Counted from the first letter of the stretch, positions 33,660 to 42,928 are shown. The stretch: DNA of 64,000 bases from Pseudomonas vlassakiae (GCF_014269035.2 NZ_JABWRP020000016.1:86601-150600); one strand, 5' to 3'. Translations and numbers: made by a program. Notes: generated by a model from the sequence alone, not told the origin.

Positions 33660-34265
33660 TCAGAAGTCGAAGAAGACCGTCTCCCCTTCCCCCTGAATAC
33701 GGATATCGAAGCGATAGGCCGTTTTCCCGTCTACCTCGCAACGCTTGGCAATCAAGGTCTCACGACGTTGCGGCTGCTCGATCAGGTTGAGCACCGGGCA
33801 CTTGGCATTGGCCTCGGCCTCGTCGTCGAAATACAGCCGCGTGTGCAGATGGATGTTGATCCCCCGGGCGAACAGGCTGATGTTGATATGCGGCGCCATT
33901 GGCACGCCTGCAGCATTGTTCACCACACCCGGTTTGACCGTATGCACGGTCCACTCACCGGCATCGAAGGTGGTGGCGGTGCGGCCGAAGCTGTTGAAGG
34001 CGTTTTCCAGGTTATAGGCATCCTGATACTGACCGTTGGCGTCGGCCTGCCACAGTTCCAGGAACGAATCACGCACCAGGTGGCCGTTGCCGTCATACAC
34101 ATGGCCGATCAGCACGATGTGCTCGCCCGGGGCGTCCGGCTTGGCCAGGCGGTTCCAGATTTCCTGGTCGCGGGTCGGGTTGCCGGCCGCTTCCAGGGCC
34201 AGGCCGATGTGCACGTAGGGGCCGGCAGTCTGCGATGGGGTTTCCGGCAGCAGTTCGATTGGCAT
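33660..34265 (-). CDS. pcaG: Protocatechuate 3,4-dioxygenase alpha subunit PcaG
   Basis: A 201-residue intradiol dioxygenase alpha subunit: 'ETPSQTAGPYVHIGLAL' at the N-terminus, 'LVRDSFLELWQADANGQY' and 'MAPHINISLFARGIN' in the fold. The alpha chain lacks the iron ligands held by PcaH but shapes the active site of the (alpha-beta)12 enzyme, which opens protocatechuate to beta-carboxymuconate. It begins 10 bases after pcaH. The ATG at 34265 gives the standard 'MPIELLPETPSQT' start. Confidence 0.95.
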   Translation of the reverse strand: MPIELLPETPSQTAGPYVHIGLALEAAGNPTRDQEIWNRLAKPDAPGEHIVLIGHVYDGNGHLVRDSFLELWQADANGQYQDAYNLENAFNSFGRTATTFDAGEWTVHTVKPGVVNNAAGVPMAPHINISLFARGINIHLHTRLYFDDEAEANAKCPVLNLIEQPQRRETLIAKRCEVDGKTAYRFDIRIQGEGETVFFDF

Positions 34266-34275
34266 GGCGGGGTCC

Positions 34276-34995
34276 TCAGCAGTTTTCGAAGTGGGTCTTG
34301 CGCTGGCCACGCAGCACGATATCGAAGCGGTACGCCAGGCAGTCCATCGGGTTGGCGTTGCTCATGTCGAGCTTGGCAATCAACTGCTGGACGGCTTCAG
34401 GGTTGGCGATCGACTTGACGATCGGGCACATCGGGATCAGCGGATCACCTTCGAAATACAGCTGGGTGATCAGCTTGGTGGCGATCGACGGGCCGCTGAT
34501 GCCGAAATGGATGTGCGCCGGGCGCCAGTCATTCGGCCCGTTGCGCCAAGGGTACGGGCCCGGCTTGATGGTGCGGAAACTGTAGTAGCCGTCGCGGTCG
34601 GTCAGGCAACGGCCGACGCCACCGAAGTTCGGGTCCAGCGGCGCCAGGTAACGGTCGTTCTTGTGGCGATAGCGGCCGCCGGCATTGGCTTGCCACATCT
34701 CCACCAGGGTGTTCGGCACAGGCTTGCCGTACTGGTCGACGACGCGGCCGGCAACGATGATGCGTTCGCCGATCGGCAGGCCACCGTTGTTGAAGTTCAG
34801 CAGCAGGTCATGGTCGTGGGCACCGAAGCCCAGGTGGGAAAAGTCCGGGCCGGTGGTTTCGCTGATCGACTGTGGGATGCTGACCAGTGCCTGGCGCGGC
34901 GAGCGGGCAACGGAAGTCTTGTAGTCGGGCGTCAGGGCCTTGGGGTGCCAGTTGCGATCACGGATCACGAAGCGGCTGTTGTCCTGGGCAGGCAT
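34276..34995 (-). CDS. pcaH: Protocatechuate 3,4-dioxygenase beta subunit PcaH
   Basis: A 239-residue catalytic beta subunit. The four non-haem Fe(III) ligands are all visible: Tyr in 'GGRYRHKNDRY', Tyr in 'PGPYPWRN', and the two His of 'AHIHFGI'. With PcaG it carries out ring cleavage in the beta-ketoadipate route for lignin-derived aromatics. A PcaQ-like palindrome lies about 100 bases upstream (35098-35119). No other pca gene is in the window, as the remaining pathway genes are scattered in P. putida. Confidence 0.96.
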   Translation of the reverse strand: MPAQDNSRFVIRDRNWHPKALTPDYKTSVARSPRQALVSIPQSISETTGPDFSHLGFGAHDHDLLLNFNNGGLPIGERIIVAGRVVDQYGKPVPNTLVEMWQANAGGRYRHKNDRYLAPLDPNFGGVGRCLTDRDGYYSFRTIKPGPYPWRNGPNDWRPAHIHFGISGPSIATKLITQLYFEGDPLIPMCPIVKSIANPEAVQQLIAKLDMSNANPMDCLAYRFDIVLRGQRKTHFENC

Positions 34996-35097
34996 GCCGG
35001 ATTCCTCTCTTGGAATTATGAAAACGCCTGTACACGGCAGGCGGACTTGCAGTTTCAGGCAGGTAGCGAGGGATGGATAATGAAATCACCGGTCAAT

Positions 35098-35119
35098 TAC
35101 ATAACCAAAAGGTTATGTA
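35098..35119. promoter_or_regulatory. PcaQ-like operator upstream of pcaH
   Basis: A 22-base palindrome whose core ATAACCAAAAGGTTAT fits the PcaQ box described in Sinorhizobium (ATAACC-N4-GGTTA). It lies 103 bases upstream of pcaH and 65 before the divergent ypfJ start. No pcaQ gene is nearby. Confidence 0.75.
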
Positions 35120-35183
35120 TTAGTGGCTTTGGCTGTGGTGATCTAATCTTTATCCTCATGTTTCACGCTCTGGAGAGTTCCTC

Positions 35184-36074
35184 ATGGAATGGCGAAAAGG
35201 CCGGCGCAGCGACAATGTGGTCGATGCTCGCGGCGAAGGTGGCGGCGGCGGCATGCGCTTTGGCGGCGGCAAGGGGCTGGGGCTTGGCGCTGTGCTGCTG
35301 ATTGTCGGCATCGGCTGGCTGACCGGCCAGGACCCGCTGCAGATTCTTGGCCAGCTCGCCGGGCAGATGGAACAACAGCAACAGCAGGCAGCACCCAGTG
35401 GCGCTGGCGGCAAGGCACCGCCGGCCAATGACGAACAGGCGCAGTTCGTCGCCTCGATCCTGGGCGATACGGAAGACACCTGGAAGGCCCTGTTCGCCCA
35501 AGCGGGCAAGCAGTACCGCGATCCCAAGCTGGTGTTGTTCAGCGGCCAGGTCAATTCGGCCTGCGGTTTTGCGTCTGCGGCGGTCGGGCCGTTCTACTGC
35601 CCGGCGGATCAGCGGGTCTACCTGGACATGTCGTTCTTCCGCGAAATGGAAACCCGCTTCGCTGCGGCCGGCGACTTCGCCCAGGCGTACGTGATCGCCC
35701 ACGAGATCGGCCACCACGTGCAGACCCTGCTCGGGGTGTCGGCCAAGGTCGATACCGCGCGGCGCAGTGGCCAGCGCCTGGAAGGCGACAATGGCCTGCT
35801 GGTGCGCCAGGAACTGCAGGCCGACTGCCTGGCCGGCGTTTGGGCGTACCAGGCGCAGAAGCGGCTGAACTGGCTGGAGCCGGGTGATGTTGAAGAGGCG
35901 CTGAATGCCGCCAATGCCATTGGTGATGACCGGCTGCAACAGCAAGGTCAGGGGCGCGTGGTGCCCGACTCCTTCACCCATGGCACCTCGGCGCAGCGGG
36001 TGCGCTGGTTCAAGGCCGGGTTTGCCCAAGGCAACGTGAACAGCTGCGATACCTTCGGTTCGCGCAGCCTTTGA
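35184..36074 (+). CDS. ypfJ: YpfJ family putative neutral zinc metallopeptidase
   Basis: A 296-residue protein: a basic N-terminus ('MEWRKGRRSDNVVDARGEGG'), one membrane helix ('GLGLGAVLLIVGIGWLTG', about 30-47), a Gln-rich linker, then a metallopeptidase domain with 'VIAHEIGHHVQTLLG' (HExxH) and a downstream Glu region 'LQADCLAGVWA'. Four Cys are conserved in the family. It is probably anchored in the inner membrane with a periplasmic catalytic domain; no substrate is established. It is divergent from pcaHG but need not be related to it. Confidence 0.9.
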   Translation: MEWRKGRRSDNVVDARGEGGGGGMRFGGGKGLGLGAVLLIVGIGWLTGQDPLQILGQLAGQMEQQQQQAAPSGAGGKAPPANDEQAQFVASILGDTEDTWKALFAQAGKQYRDPKLVLFSGQVNSACGFASAAVGPFYCPADQRVYLDMSFFREMETRFAAAGDFAQAYVIAHEIGHHVQTLLGVSAKVDTARRSGQRLEGDNGLLVRQELQADCLAGVWAYQAQKRLNWLEPGDVEEALNAANAIGDDRLQQQGQGRVVPDSFTHGTSAQRVRWFKAGFAQGNVNSCDTFGSRSL

Positions 36075-36080
36075 GACCTT

Positions 36081-36125
36081 CGGGCCGCTTTGCGGCCCTT
36101 CGCGGGCGTGCCCGCTCCCGCGAGT
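36081..36125. repeat. Hairpin and REP-like element after ypfJ
   Basis: GGGCCGC-TTT-GCGGCCC is followed by 'CGCGGGCGTGCCCGCTCCCG', a REP-like unit directly behind the ypfJ stop; likely terminator. Confidence 0.7.
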
Positions 36126-36270
36126 TTCGCTTAGTTACAAATCAACTGCAAAAGCGATTCAGCTTTACCTTCGACCTGCCGATAACACCTGCACGAATCA
36201 GCGGGCCCCCAGAACAACAACGCCCTGCGATCGATGATCAGTGAGCGAATGAATTTTCTGGAGAGCGTGC

Positions 36271-38190
36271 ATGAACAGCTGGTTCGCCAATATCAGCGTC
36301 AACCTCAAACTCGGCCTGGGCTTCGGCCTGGTGCTGGTTCTAACCGGCCTGCTGGCCCTGACCGGCTGGACCAGCCTTGGCAGCCTGATTGACCGCAGCA
36401 ACTGGATGGGTGACATCGGTCAGCTCAACAAGGATCTGACCGACCTGCGCATCGCGCGTCTGCAGTACATGATCGCCAATGGCGATGACGCCGCCGCTGC
36501 CAACACCCAGGCCAAGCTCGACGCCTTCAGCAAGCAGCAGCAATACCTGGTCACCACCTTCACCAGCCCGGCCAACGTCGTGCTGCTCAAGGAGCTGGGG
36601 CAGACCATCAGCGAGTACAAGGTATCGCTGAACAAGATGCGCGCCGGCTACAAGAGTTCGCTGGCCGCCCGTGATGCAATGAACGTGTCGGCGGCCAGGG
36701 CCGATGAGGCCATGGAAGTCCTCAGCCAGGACGTCATGTCCCGCCCCGAGCCCGACAGTGTGCGCCTGGCCCAGTACCAGCTGATCAGCAAGGCGCGCCA
36801 GCAACTGCTGCAGGTGCGTATCGACGTGCGCGGTTACATTGCCGACAACAGTGCCGCCAACGAGCAGACCGCCCTGCGCCAGCTGGAAGGTGCGCTGGCC
36901 GATATCGACAACCTCAAGCGCCAGTTGCCAGCTGAAGCCGCCCGTGTCCAGCAGTTCGAGCAATCGGTGCAGGCCTACCGCGATGCCGTGCGCCAGTTCC
37001 GCGATGCGGTTGCCGACATCACCGTTGCCCGCGCCGAGATGACCGTGCAAGGCGCCGATATCGTCAAGCGCAGCGACGCGCTGTACAACATCCAGCTGGA
37101 GCGTCGCGACGCAGAAAGCACCCAGGCCCGCAGCCTGCAGACCATCGCCACGTTGCTGGCGCTGCTGGCTGGCGTCATTGCTGCTGTGGTCATCACTCGC
37201 CAGATCACCCGCCCGCTGCGCGATACCCTGCAAGCCGTGGAGCGCATTGCCAGTGGCGACCTGACCCACGACCTGCGCGTTACCCGTCGCGATGAAATCG
37301 GCGTGCTGCAACAAGGCATCGCACGCATGGGCACTACCCTGCGCGAGCTGATCAGCGGCATCCGTGACGGCGTCACCCAGATCGCCAGCGCCGCCGAAGA
37401 GTTGTCGGCGGTGACCGAGCAGACCAGTGCCGGTGCCAACAGCCAGAAGGTCGAAACCGACCAGGTGGCCACCGCCATGCATGAAATGGCCGCTACCGTT
37501 CAGGAAGTGGCGCGCAACGCCGAGCAGGCTTCTCACGCCGCGACCGGCGCCGATGACGAAGCGCGTGCCGGTGACCGCGTGGTCGGCGAGGCGATCAGCC
37601 AGATCGAACGCCTGGCCGAAGAAGTGCACCGCTCCACCGAGGCCATGAACCTGCTGCAACAGGAAAGCCAGAAGATCGGCAGCGTGATGGACGTGATCAA
37701 GTCGGTGGCCGAGCAGACCAACCTGCTGGCGCTCAACGCCGCGATCGAAGCGGCCCGAGCCGGTGAAGCCGGCCGTGGTTTTGCCGTGGTCGCCGACGAA
37801 GTGCGTGGCCTGGCCCAGCGCACGCAAAAGTCCACCGAAGAGATCGAGGAGTTGGTGGCCAGCCTGCAGCACGGCACCCAGCAGGTGGCCAATGCCATGC
37901 AGGGCAGCCGCACGCTGACCGACAGCAGTGTCGAGCTGGCACGCAAGGCCGGTGCGTCGCTGGAGAACATCACCAGCACGGTGTCGAGCATCCAGTCGAT
38001 GAACCAGCAGATCGCAGCGGCGGCCGAGCAGCAGAGTGCGGTGGCAGAAGAGATCAGCCGCAGCATCCTGAATGTGCGCGATGTGTCGGAACAGACCGCG
38101 GCGGCCAGTGATGAAACGGCGGCGTCCAGCGTGGAGCTGGCGCGCCTGGGTGGTCACCTGCAGATGCTGGTCAGCCAGTTCCGCGTCTGA
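36271..38190 (+). CDS. mcpS: Chemoreceptor McpS (HBM ligand domain)
   Basis: A 639-residue methyl-accepting chemotaxis protein. It has a first membrane helix (about 11-33), a long all-helical periplasmic domain of about 250 residues (helical bimodular type), a second helix (about 291-312), a HAMP domain and a signalling hairpin with tip 'EQTNLLALNAAIEAARAGE'. The size, HBM-type domain and genome position match McpS of P. putida, which senses TCA-cycle intermediates such as malate, succinate and fumarate. There is no C-terminal pentapeptide for CheR docking. GGAGAG precedes the ATG. Confidence 0.9.
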   Translation: MNSWFANISVNLKLGLGFGLVLVLTGLLALTGWTSLGSLIDRSNWMGDIGQLNKDLTDLRIARLQYMIANGDDAAAANTQAKLDAFSKQQQYLVTTFTSPANVVLLKELGQTISEYKVSLNKMRAGYKSSLAARDAMNVSAARADEAMEVLSQDVMSRPEPDSVRLAQYQLISKARQQLLQVRIDVRGYIADNSAANEQTALRQLEGALADIDNLKRQLPAEAARVQQFEQSVQAYRDAVRQFRDAVADITVARAEMTVQGADIVKRSDALYNIQLERRDAESTQARSLQTIATLLALLAGVIAAVVITRQITRPLRDTLQAVERIASGDLTHDLRVTRRDEIGVLQQGIARMGTTLRELISGIRDGVTQIASAAEELSAVTEQTSAGANSQKVETDQVATAMHEMAATVQEVARNAEQASHAATGADDEARAGDRVVGEAISQIERLAEEVHRSTEAMNLLQQESQKIGSVMDVIKSVAEQTNLLALNAAIEAARAGEAGRGFAVVADEVRGLAQRTQKSTEEIEELVASLQHGTQQVANAMQGSRTLTDSSVELARKAGASLENITSTVSSIQSMNQQIAAAAEQQSAVAEEISRSILNVRDVSEQTAAASDETAASSVELARLGGHLQMLVSQFRV

Positions 38191-38197
38191 CCTGAGA

Positions 38198-38283
38198 CGT
38201 TCGCGGGCACGCCCGCTCCTGCACGTACGGCGCAAGTTTCGAATCCTGCGCTGTACCTGTGCGAGCGGGTATACCGGGGCGCC
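38198..38283. repeat. Degenerate REP pair between mcpS and ggt
   Basis: 'CGCGGGCACGCCCGCTCCTG' and a facing, mismatched 'GCGAGCGGGTATACCGGGGC' lie between the convergent mcpS and ggt genes. Confidence 0.65.
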
Positions 38284-38320
38284 GAACCGCCGCGAAGTGG
38301 CCAGCCCTGCCGATACAGAA

Positions 38321-39988
38321 CTACTTGACGATCATCCCCACCCCACGCCCACGCGGATCGGAAGCAGTCTCAAGCTGCGCCCCGTTCACCCGGATCGCCT
38401 GGATATCGCCCATCTCCCAGCCCTGATCCTCCAGCACATAGCCCATCTTCTTCAGCTCATCCGCCACCGACCCGGTCAGCGGCGCGTAGCTGTCGTAGTA
38501 GATGGTGTCCTTGGGCAGCAACTGATGGTGCACACGCTGCGCCGCCACGGCCTTCTCCAGCGGCATGCCGTAGTCGTACAGGTTGTTCATCACCTGGAAG
38601 ATGGAGGTAAAGATCCGCGAACCGCCCGGCGTACCGATCACCAGCTCGACCTTGCCATCGCGCGTCATCAGGCTCGGGCTCATCGACGACAGCATGCGCT
38701 TGCCCGGTTCGATGGCGTTGGCGTCACCGCCAACCACCCCAAAGGCATTCGCGGCGCCAGGCTTGGCGCTGAAATCGTCCATCTCGTCATTGAGCAGGAA
38801 GCCCGCGCCCTTGACCACCACGCCGCTGCCGTAATCGAGGTTTAGCGTGTAGGTATTGCTGACCGCATTGCCCTGCTTGTCGACGATCGAGAAGTGCGTG
38901 GTCTGGTGTGGCTCCAGGCCTGGCTTGACCTTGTCGGTTTCGGAAATGGCCTTCGGGTTGACCTGGGCGGCGCGCTTGGCCAGGTAGTCCTTGGCCACCA
39001 ACTGGTCGACCGGCACTTTGGTGAACGCCGGGTCGCCGAGGTAGTCGGCACGGTCGGCGAACACACGCTTTTCAATCTCCGAAAGCAGATGGATGTACTG
39101 CGCCGAGTTGTGCGCAACGCCCTTGAAGTCCGCCGCACGGTCTTCCTTGATCCCCAGCAGCTGGGCCAGGGCGACGCCGCCGGAGCTTGGCGGCGGCGCG
39201 GTATAGACCACGTTGCCACGCCAGCTCAGGGCCATGGGTTCGCGCCACACGGCCTTGTAATCCTTGAGGTCGTCCTTGGTGATCAGGCCCTTGTCGGCCT
39301 GCATCTGCGCCACCAGCAGGTCGGCGGTCTTGCCTTGGTAGAACTCGCTCACGCCCTTGTCGGCGATGCGCTCGAGGGTCTGGGCCATTTCCGGCTGCTT
39401 GAACAGTTCACCGACCTTCATGTTGCCGAAATAGTCGTTGAAGTTGGTCGCGGTCTTGAACATGCCCTGGGCATCGTTGCGGTACTGGTACTGCTTCTCG
39501 GCGACCTTGAAGCCGTTTTTGGCATAGCCGATGGCCGGGGTCAGCAGCTCGCTCCAGGGCAGCTTGCCGAACTTCTGGTGGGCTTCCCACAGGCCCATCA
39601 CCGTGCCGGGCACGCCTGCGGCGCGCACGCCGACCAGGCTCAGGTTCTCGATGACTTCGCCCTTGTCGTCCAGGTACATGTTGCGCGAGGCAGCCTTGGG
39701 CGCCACTTCGCGGTAGTCGAGGAAGTACGGCTTGCCGTCGACGAACAGGGTCATGAAGCCACCGCCGCCGATGTTACCCGCCTCGGGGTAGGTCACCGCC
39801 AGGGTGAAGGCCGTGGCCACGGCCGCGTCCACCGCGTTGCCGCCCTTCTTGAGGATGTCGGCTGCAACCTGTGCACCATATTGATCGGGGGCAGCTACAG
39901 CGCCGCCTTCCAACGTGGCGGCGTAAGTCGAGGAACAGCTCAGGATCGCGGCTGCCAGAGCCATGTACTGGAACGGGACAATACGCAT
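38321..39988 (-). CDS. ggt: Gamma-glutamyltransferase (periplasmic)
   Basis: A 555-residue Ntn-hydrolase precursor with a signal peptide (about 1-23, 'MALAAAILSCSSTYA'). Self-cleavage before the Thr in 'HQTTHFSIVDKQGNAVS' would yield large and small subunits, that Thr being the nucleophile; 'GGDANAIEPGKRMLSSMSPS' and 'GTPGGSRIF' are conserved substrate-site motifs. It hydrolyses glutathione and transfers gamma-glutamyl groups in the periplasm. The ATG at 39988, after AAGGAAG, is chosen; an ATG at 40051 adds 21 unrelated residues. Confidence 0.94.
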   Translation of the reverse strand: MRIVPFQYMALAAAILSCSSTYAATLEGGAVAAPDQYGAQVAADILKKGGNAVDAAVATAFTLAVTYPEAGNIGGGGFMTLFVDGKPYFLDYREVAPKAASRNMYLDDKGEVIENLSLVGVRAAGVPGTVMGLWEAHQKFGKLPWSELLTPAIGYAKNGFKVAEKQYQYRNDAQGMFKTATNFNDYFGNMKVGELFKQPEMAQTLERIADKGVSEFYQGKTADLLVAQMQADKGLITKDDLKDYKAVWREPMALSWRGNVVYTAPPPSSGGVALAQLLGIKEDRAADFKGVAHNSAQYIHLLSEIEKRVFADRADYLGDPAFTKVPVDQLVAKDYLAKRAAQVNPKAISETDKVKPGLEPHQTTHFSIVDKQGNAVSNTYTLNLDYGSGVVVKGAGFLLNDEMDDFSAKPGAANAFGVVGGDANAIEPGKRMLSSMSPSLMTRDGKVELVIGTPGGSRIFTSIFQVMNNLYDYGMPLEKAVAAQRVHHQLLPKDTIYYDSYAPLTGSVADELKKMGYVLEDQGWEMGDIQAIRVNGAQLETASDPRGRGVGMIVK

Positions 39989-40105
39989 GACACTTCCTTG
40001 GTGTTGTTTTTGTTGAGCAGTCAGTAAGGCCGAAGCACTGTGACTGTGCAATCAAACGCAGGAAGTTTCGCCGCCTGTGGACAGGACCTGTCGCGAACAG
40101 GCAAC

Positions 40106-41002
40106 TCAGCAGGCGTACATGGCCAACTTGCGCTGGATGAAATCAAGGAAGCACTGAATCCGCAGGGCCAGCTGGGTGTTGCGGTAGTACACCGCGTGGA
40201 TCGGCTGGCGGTAGCCGTTGTTGGCCTCGCTCAGCAGTACCTTGAGGCGGCCGGCGCGGATGTCTTCGTGGGTCATGAAATGCGACAGGGCGACGATGCC
40301 CTCTCCGGCCAGCGCCAGTTGGCGCAGGGTCTCGCCGCTGGAGGCGATCAGTGCCGGGCGGATGCCCCAGCGGTCACCCTGGGCGTGGCGCAACGGCCAC
40401 TGGTTCAACGATTCAGGCTGGCTAAAGCCGAGCAGGCAGTGACCGTTCAGGTCTTCGACGTTTTTCGGCGTACCATGCCGCTCCAGGTATTCCGGGCTTG
40501 CCAGCACCTGGATCGGGCTGCAACCGAGCGAGCGGGCATGCAGGCTGGAGTCGGCAAGGTCACCGATGCGGATGGCCACGTCGGTGCTCTGTTCCAGCAG
40601 GTCGATGATCAGGTCGTCGGTGTTGAGCTCCAGCTCGATGCCGGGGTACTGGCGGCGGAACTCGCCGATCCACGGCAGGATGGCGTGCAGCATGAACGGC
40701 GCCGCGGCGTTGATGCGCAGGCGCCCGGACGGCGTCTGGCGATTCATCGACAGGCGCTCTTCCATCTCGTCCATCTGCTGCAGCACCAGGCGCGAGCGTT
40801 CGAGGAAGAAGCGGCCCTCCTCGGTGAGGTCCATGCGCCGGGTGGTGCGGTTGACCAAGGTGGTGCCGAGCTTGGCCTCCAGGCGCGACAGGGTGCGGCT
40901 GACGGCCGACGGGGTCTGGCCCATCTGCTCGGCAGCAGCGGAGATTGAGCCGCAGTCGATGACGGCGACGAATACCTGGAGTTCTTCGGAGCGGGTTTTC
41001 AC
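40106..41002 (-). CDS. LysR-type regulator downstream of mdaB
   Basis: A 298-residue LysR regulator: helix-turn-helix at 'GSISAAAEQMGQTPSAVSRT' (about 18-37) followed by 'RLEAKLGTTLVNRTTRRMDL', then a substrate-binding domain typical of the DsdC/AaeR-like group ('IRIGDLADSSLHARSLG'). It begins 30 bases after mdaB on the same strand, so mdaB-lysR may be an operon, and the protein is a candidate regulator of the divergent mdaB/ygiN promoter region. The inducer is unknown. Confidence 0.88.
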   Translation of the reverse strand: MKTRSEELQVFVAVIDCGSISAAAEQMGQTPSAVSRTLSRLEAKLGTTLVNRTTRRMDLTEEGRFFLERSRLVLQQMDEMEERLSMNRQTPSGRLRINAAAPFMLHAILPWIGEFRRQYPGIELELNTDDLIIDLLEQSTDVAIRIGDLADSSLHARSLGCSPIQVLASPEYLERHGTPKNVEDLNGHCLLGFSQPESLNQWPLRHAQGDRWGIRPALIASSGETLRQLALAGEGIVALSHFMTHEDIRAGRLKVLLSEANNGYRQPIHAVYYRNTQLALRIQCFLDFIQRKLAMYAC

Positions 41003-41032
41003 TTGAGCGCCTGTGTCGGGTCCGTGCAGGGA

Positions 41033-41623
41033 TTAGATAGCCTTGCCGAAGACCTTGTCCAGATGAGCTTCATAGGCCGCCAAGGCTGCCGGCACATCCG
41101 GGCGCTTCATCACATCCACTGCAAGGAAGGTTGGCAGCCCGGTCATACCCAGGAACTGGTTGGCCTTGTGGAACGGGAAATACACCGCATCGACACCCTT
41201 GCCCTCGAAGAAGTCGCTCGGGTCATCGAACGCTTGCTGTGGTGCGTTCCAGGTCAACGACAGCATGTATTGCTTGCCGTGCACCAGGCCACCGCTGCCG
41301 TACTTCTGCGAGTGGTCGGAGCGGGTACGGCCATCGTTGGCATAGAGGCTGCCGTGGCCAGCGGTGAAAACATCGTCGATGTACTTCTTCACGGTCCACG
41401 GTGCGCCCATCCACCAACCTGGCATCTGGTAGATGATCACATCGGCCCAGAGGAATTTCTCGACTTCGGCCTGAGCGTCGTAGCCACCGTCGATGAAGGT
41501 CTGCTGCACATCGAAACCGGCACGGTCCAGATGCGCCAGCGCGGCGTCGTGCAGGGTCTGGTTGAGACGACCGTCAGAGTGGGCGAATTGTTTGCCGCCA
41601 TTGAGCAGAAGGATCTTTTTCAT
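41033..41623 (-). CDS. mdaB: NADPH:quinone reductase MdaB
   Basis: A 196-residue flavodoxin-fold quinone reductase. 'LLLNGGKQFAHSDGRLNQTL' is the MdaB N-terminal FAD-binding segment and 'IYQMPGWWMGAPWTVKKYID' the typical central motif. MdaB reduces quinones by two electrons and protects against redox-cycling compounds. The divergent gene codes for a YgiN-like quinol monooxygenase; in E. coli the two are neighbours, supporting a joint quinone cycle. The ATG at 41623 is chosen; the long reading from 41800 would run across the intergenic region. Confidence 0.92.
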   Translation of the reverse strand: MKKILLLNGGKQFAHSDGRLNQTLHDAALAHLDRAGFDVQQTFIDGGYDAQAEVEKFLWADVIIYQMPGWWMGAPWTVKKYIDDVFTAGHGSLYANDGRTRSDHSQKYGSGGLVHGKQYMLSLTWNAPQQAFDDPSDFFEGKGVDAVYFPFHKANQFLGMTGLPTFLAVDVMKRPDVPAALAAYEAHLDKVFGKAI

Positions 41624-41781
41624 GCTGGGCCTCGAGTCATTGGATGGATGAACGGCACAGTAATGGCTCATGGGCGCGGGATACAGCAGTTGGCGGTCAA
41701 AATACAATTGACCTGAAGTCACGAATCTCAACTTAATTATTGCCGTAGAATCGAATCTCCAATTATCTGTGAGTACGCCCC

Positions 41782-42096
41782 ATGAGCGAGCAGCACGCAT
41801 TCATCCTCAAGGCCAAGACCCGTCCGGAAATGGCCGAAGCGTTCGAAACCCTGTTCCGTGCCTACGTCGAGCCCAGCCGCCAGGAACCAGGCTGCATCGA
41901 GTACCACATGCTGCGCGACCAGCAGGACCCGACCCTGTTCGTGTTCTATGAAGTGTGGGCCGACAAGGCAGCGCTGGACGTGCATTCAGCATTGCCGCAC
42001 ATGGTCGAGTTCTTCGAAAAGCGCATGGATTACCTGGAGCGCGATTTCGACATCCAGCCGATCGTCATGCTCAGCGCCTCGTCCGCTAACCGTTGA
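41782..42096 (+). CDS. YgiN-like quinol monooxygenase (ABM domain)
   Basis: A 104-residue single ABM domain: 'FILKAKTRPEMAEAFETLF', 'SRQEPGCIEYHMLRDQQDP', 'FVFYEVWADKAALDVHSALP'. The SRxEPGCxxY and FxxYExW motifs match YgiN, a dimeric menadiol or quinol monooxygenase. It is divergent from mdaB over 158 bases, which include a repeated CGAATCTC. The 3' end overlaps the TSUP gene on the opposite strand by 11 bases. Confidence 0.9.
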   Translation: MSEQHAFILKAKTRPEMAEAFETLFRAYVEPSRQEPGCIEYHMLRDQQDPTLFVFYEVWADKAALDVHSALPHMVEFFEKRMDYLERDFDIQPIVMLSASSANR

Positions 42097-42859
42097 TCAG
42101 CAGGTGGCCGCCCAGCGCGGCCAGGCCGATGAAGAAGCAGCGTTTGAACAGCACTGCGCTGATGCGCTGGCGCAACCACTGCCCGGCGAGCATGCCCAGC
42201 AGGGCCGGCGCCAGCATCAGCAGCGAAGCACCCAGCGCTTGCCCACCCAAGGCATCCTGGCCAGCCAGGCCGACGGCCAGCGCCAGGGTCGAGACCGTGA
42301 ACGACAGGCCCAGCGCCTGGATCATCTCGTCGCGGCTCAGGCCCAGGCTCTGCAGGTAAGGCACTGCGGGCATGACGAACACGCCTGTGGCTGCCGTGAC
42401 CACACCGGTCACCAGCCCACAGACCGGTCCCAGCCACCCTTCCCGCTTCGGCGCCATCTGCAACGCTGGGCCTGCCAGCCCATACAGCGCGTAAATCACC
42501 AGCGCCGCCCCCAACGCATGCACTGCCCATGGCCCGCTGTTGATGCCCAGCCAGGCACTGCCCAGCAGCGTACCGACGAAGATCATCGCCAGCATCGGCC
42601 CGAGCCTGCGCAGCAGCGCCGGCAGATGCCCACCGGCTGCGAGTTGCCAGAGATTGGTCAGCGTCGACGGAACGATCAGAAGCGCCGCAGCCTGCGCCGG
42701 CGGCATAGCCAGCCCCAGCAAGCCCATGGCGATGGTCGGCAGGCCGAGGCCGATCACACCTTTGACGGCACCGGCCAGCAGGAAGGTGATGACCACCAGC
42801 AGCGTCAGTGCCGGGCCGATGTTCTGGTAGAAAGCGATCAAGGTATTCATGGTGACCAT
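42086..42859 (-). CDS. TSUP family permease (TauE/SafE)
   Basis: A 257-residue membrane protein with about eight helices and the two family repeats ('GAVKGVIGLGLPTIAMGLLG' and 'GLVTGVVTAATGVFVMPAVP'). TSUP proteins export or import sulfite, sulfoacetate and other organosulfur or organic anions; the substrate here is not evident. Start: ATG at 42859 or ATG three codons later (42850), neither with a clear ribosome-binding site. A LysR gene starts divergently 69 bases away and is probably its regulator. Confidence 0.88.
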   Translation of the reverse strand: MVTMNTLIAFYQNIGPALTLLVVITFLLAGAVKGVIGLGLPTIAMGLLGLAMPPAQAAALLIVPSTLTNLWQLAAGGHLPALLRRLGPMLAMIFVGTLLGSAWLGINSGPWAVHALGAALVIYALYGLAGPALQMAPKREGWLGPVCGLVTGVVTAATGVFVMPAVPYLQSLGLSRDEMIQALGLSFTVSTLALAVGLAGQDALGGQALGASLLMLAPALLGMLAGQWLRQRISAVLFKRCFFIGLAALGGHLLING

Positions 42860-42928
42860 GATGGCTTGCCGCAGCTGGACTGAAAATCTGCCATATTCTC
42901 AGCCAGACTCTTGCCAGGACAGAGGCAG

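Noticed and set aside
36340..38235. 631-codon minus-strand frame opposite mcpS
   Set aside because: Low-complexity His/Gly-rich shadow of the chemoreceptor gene.
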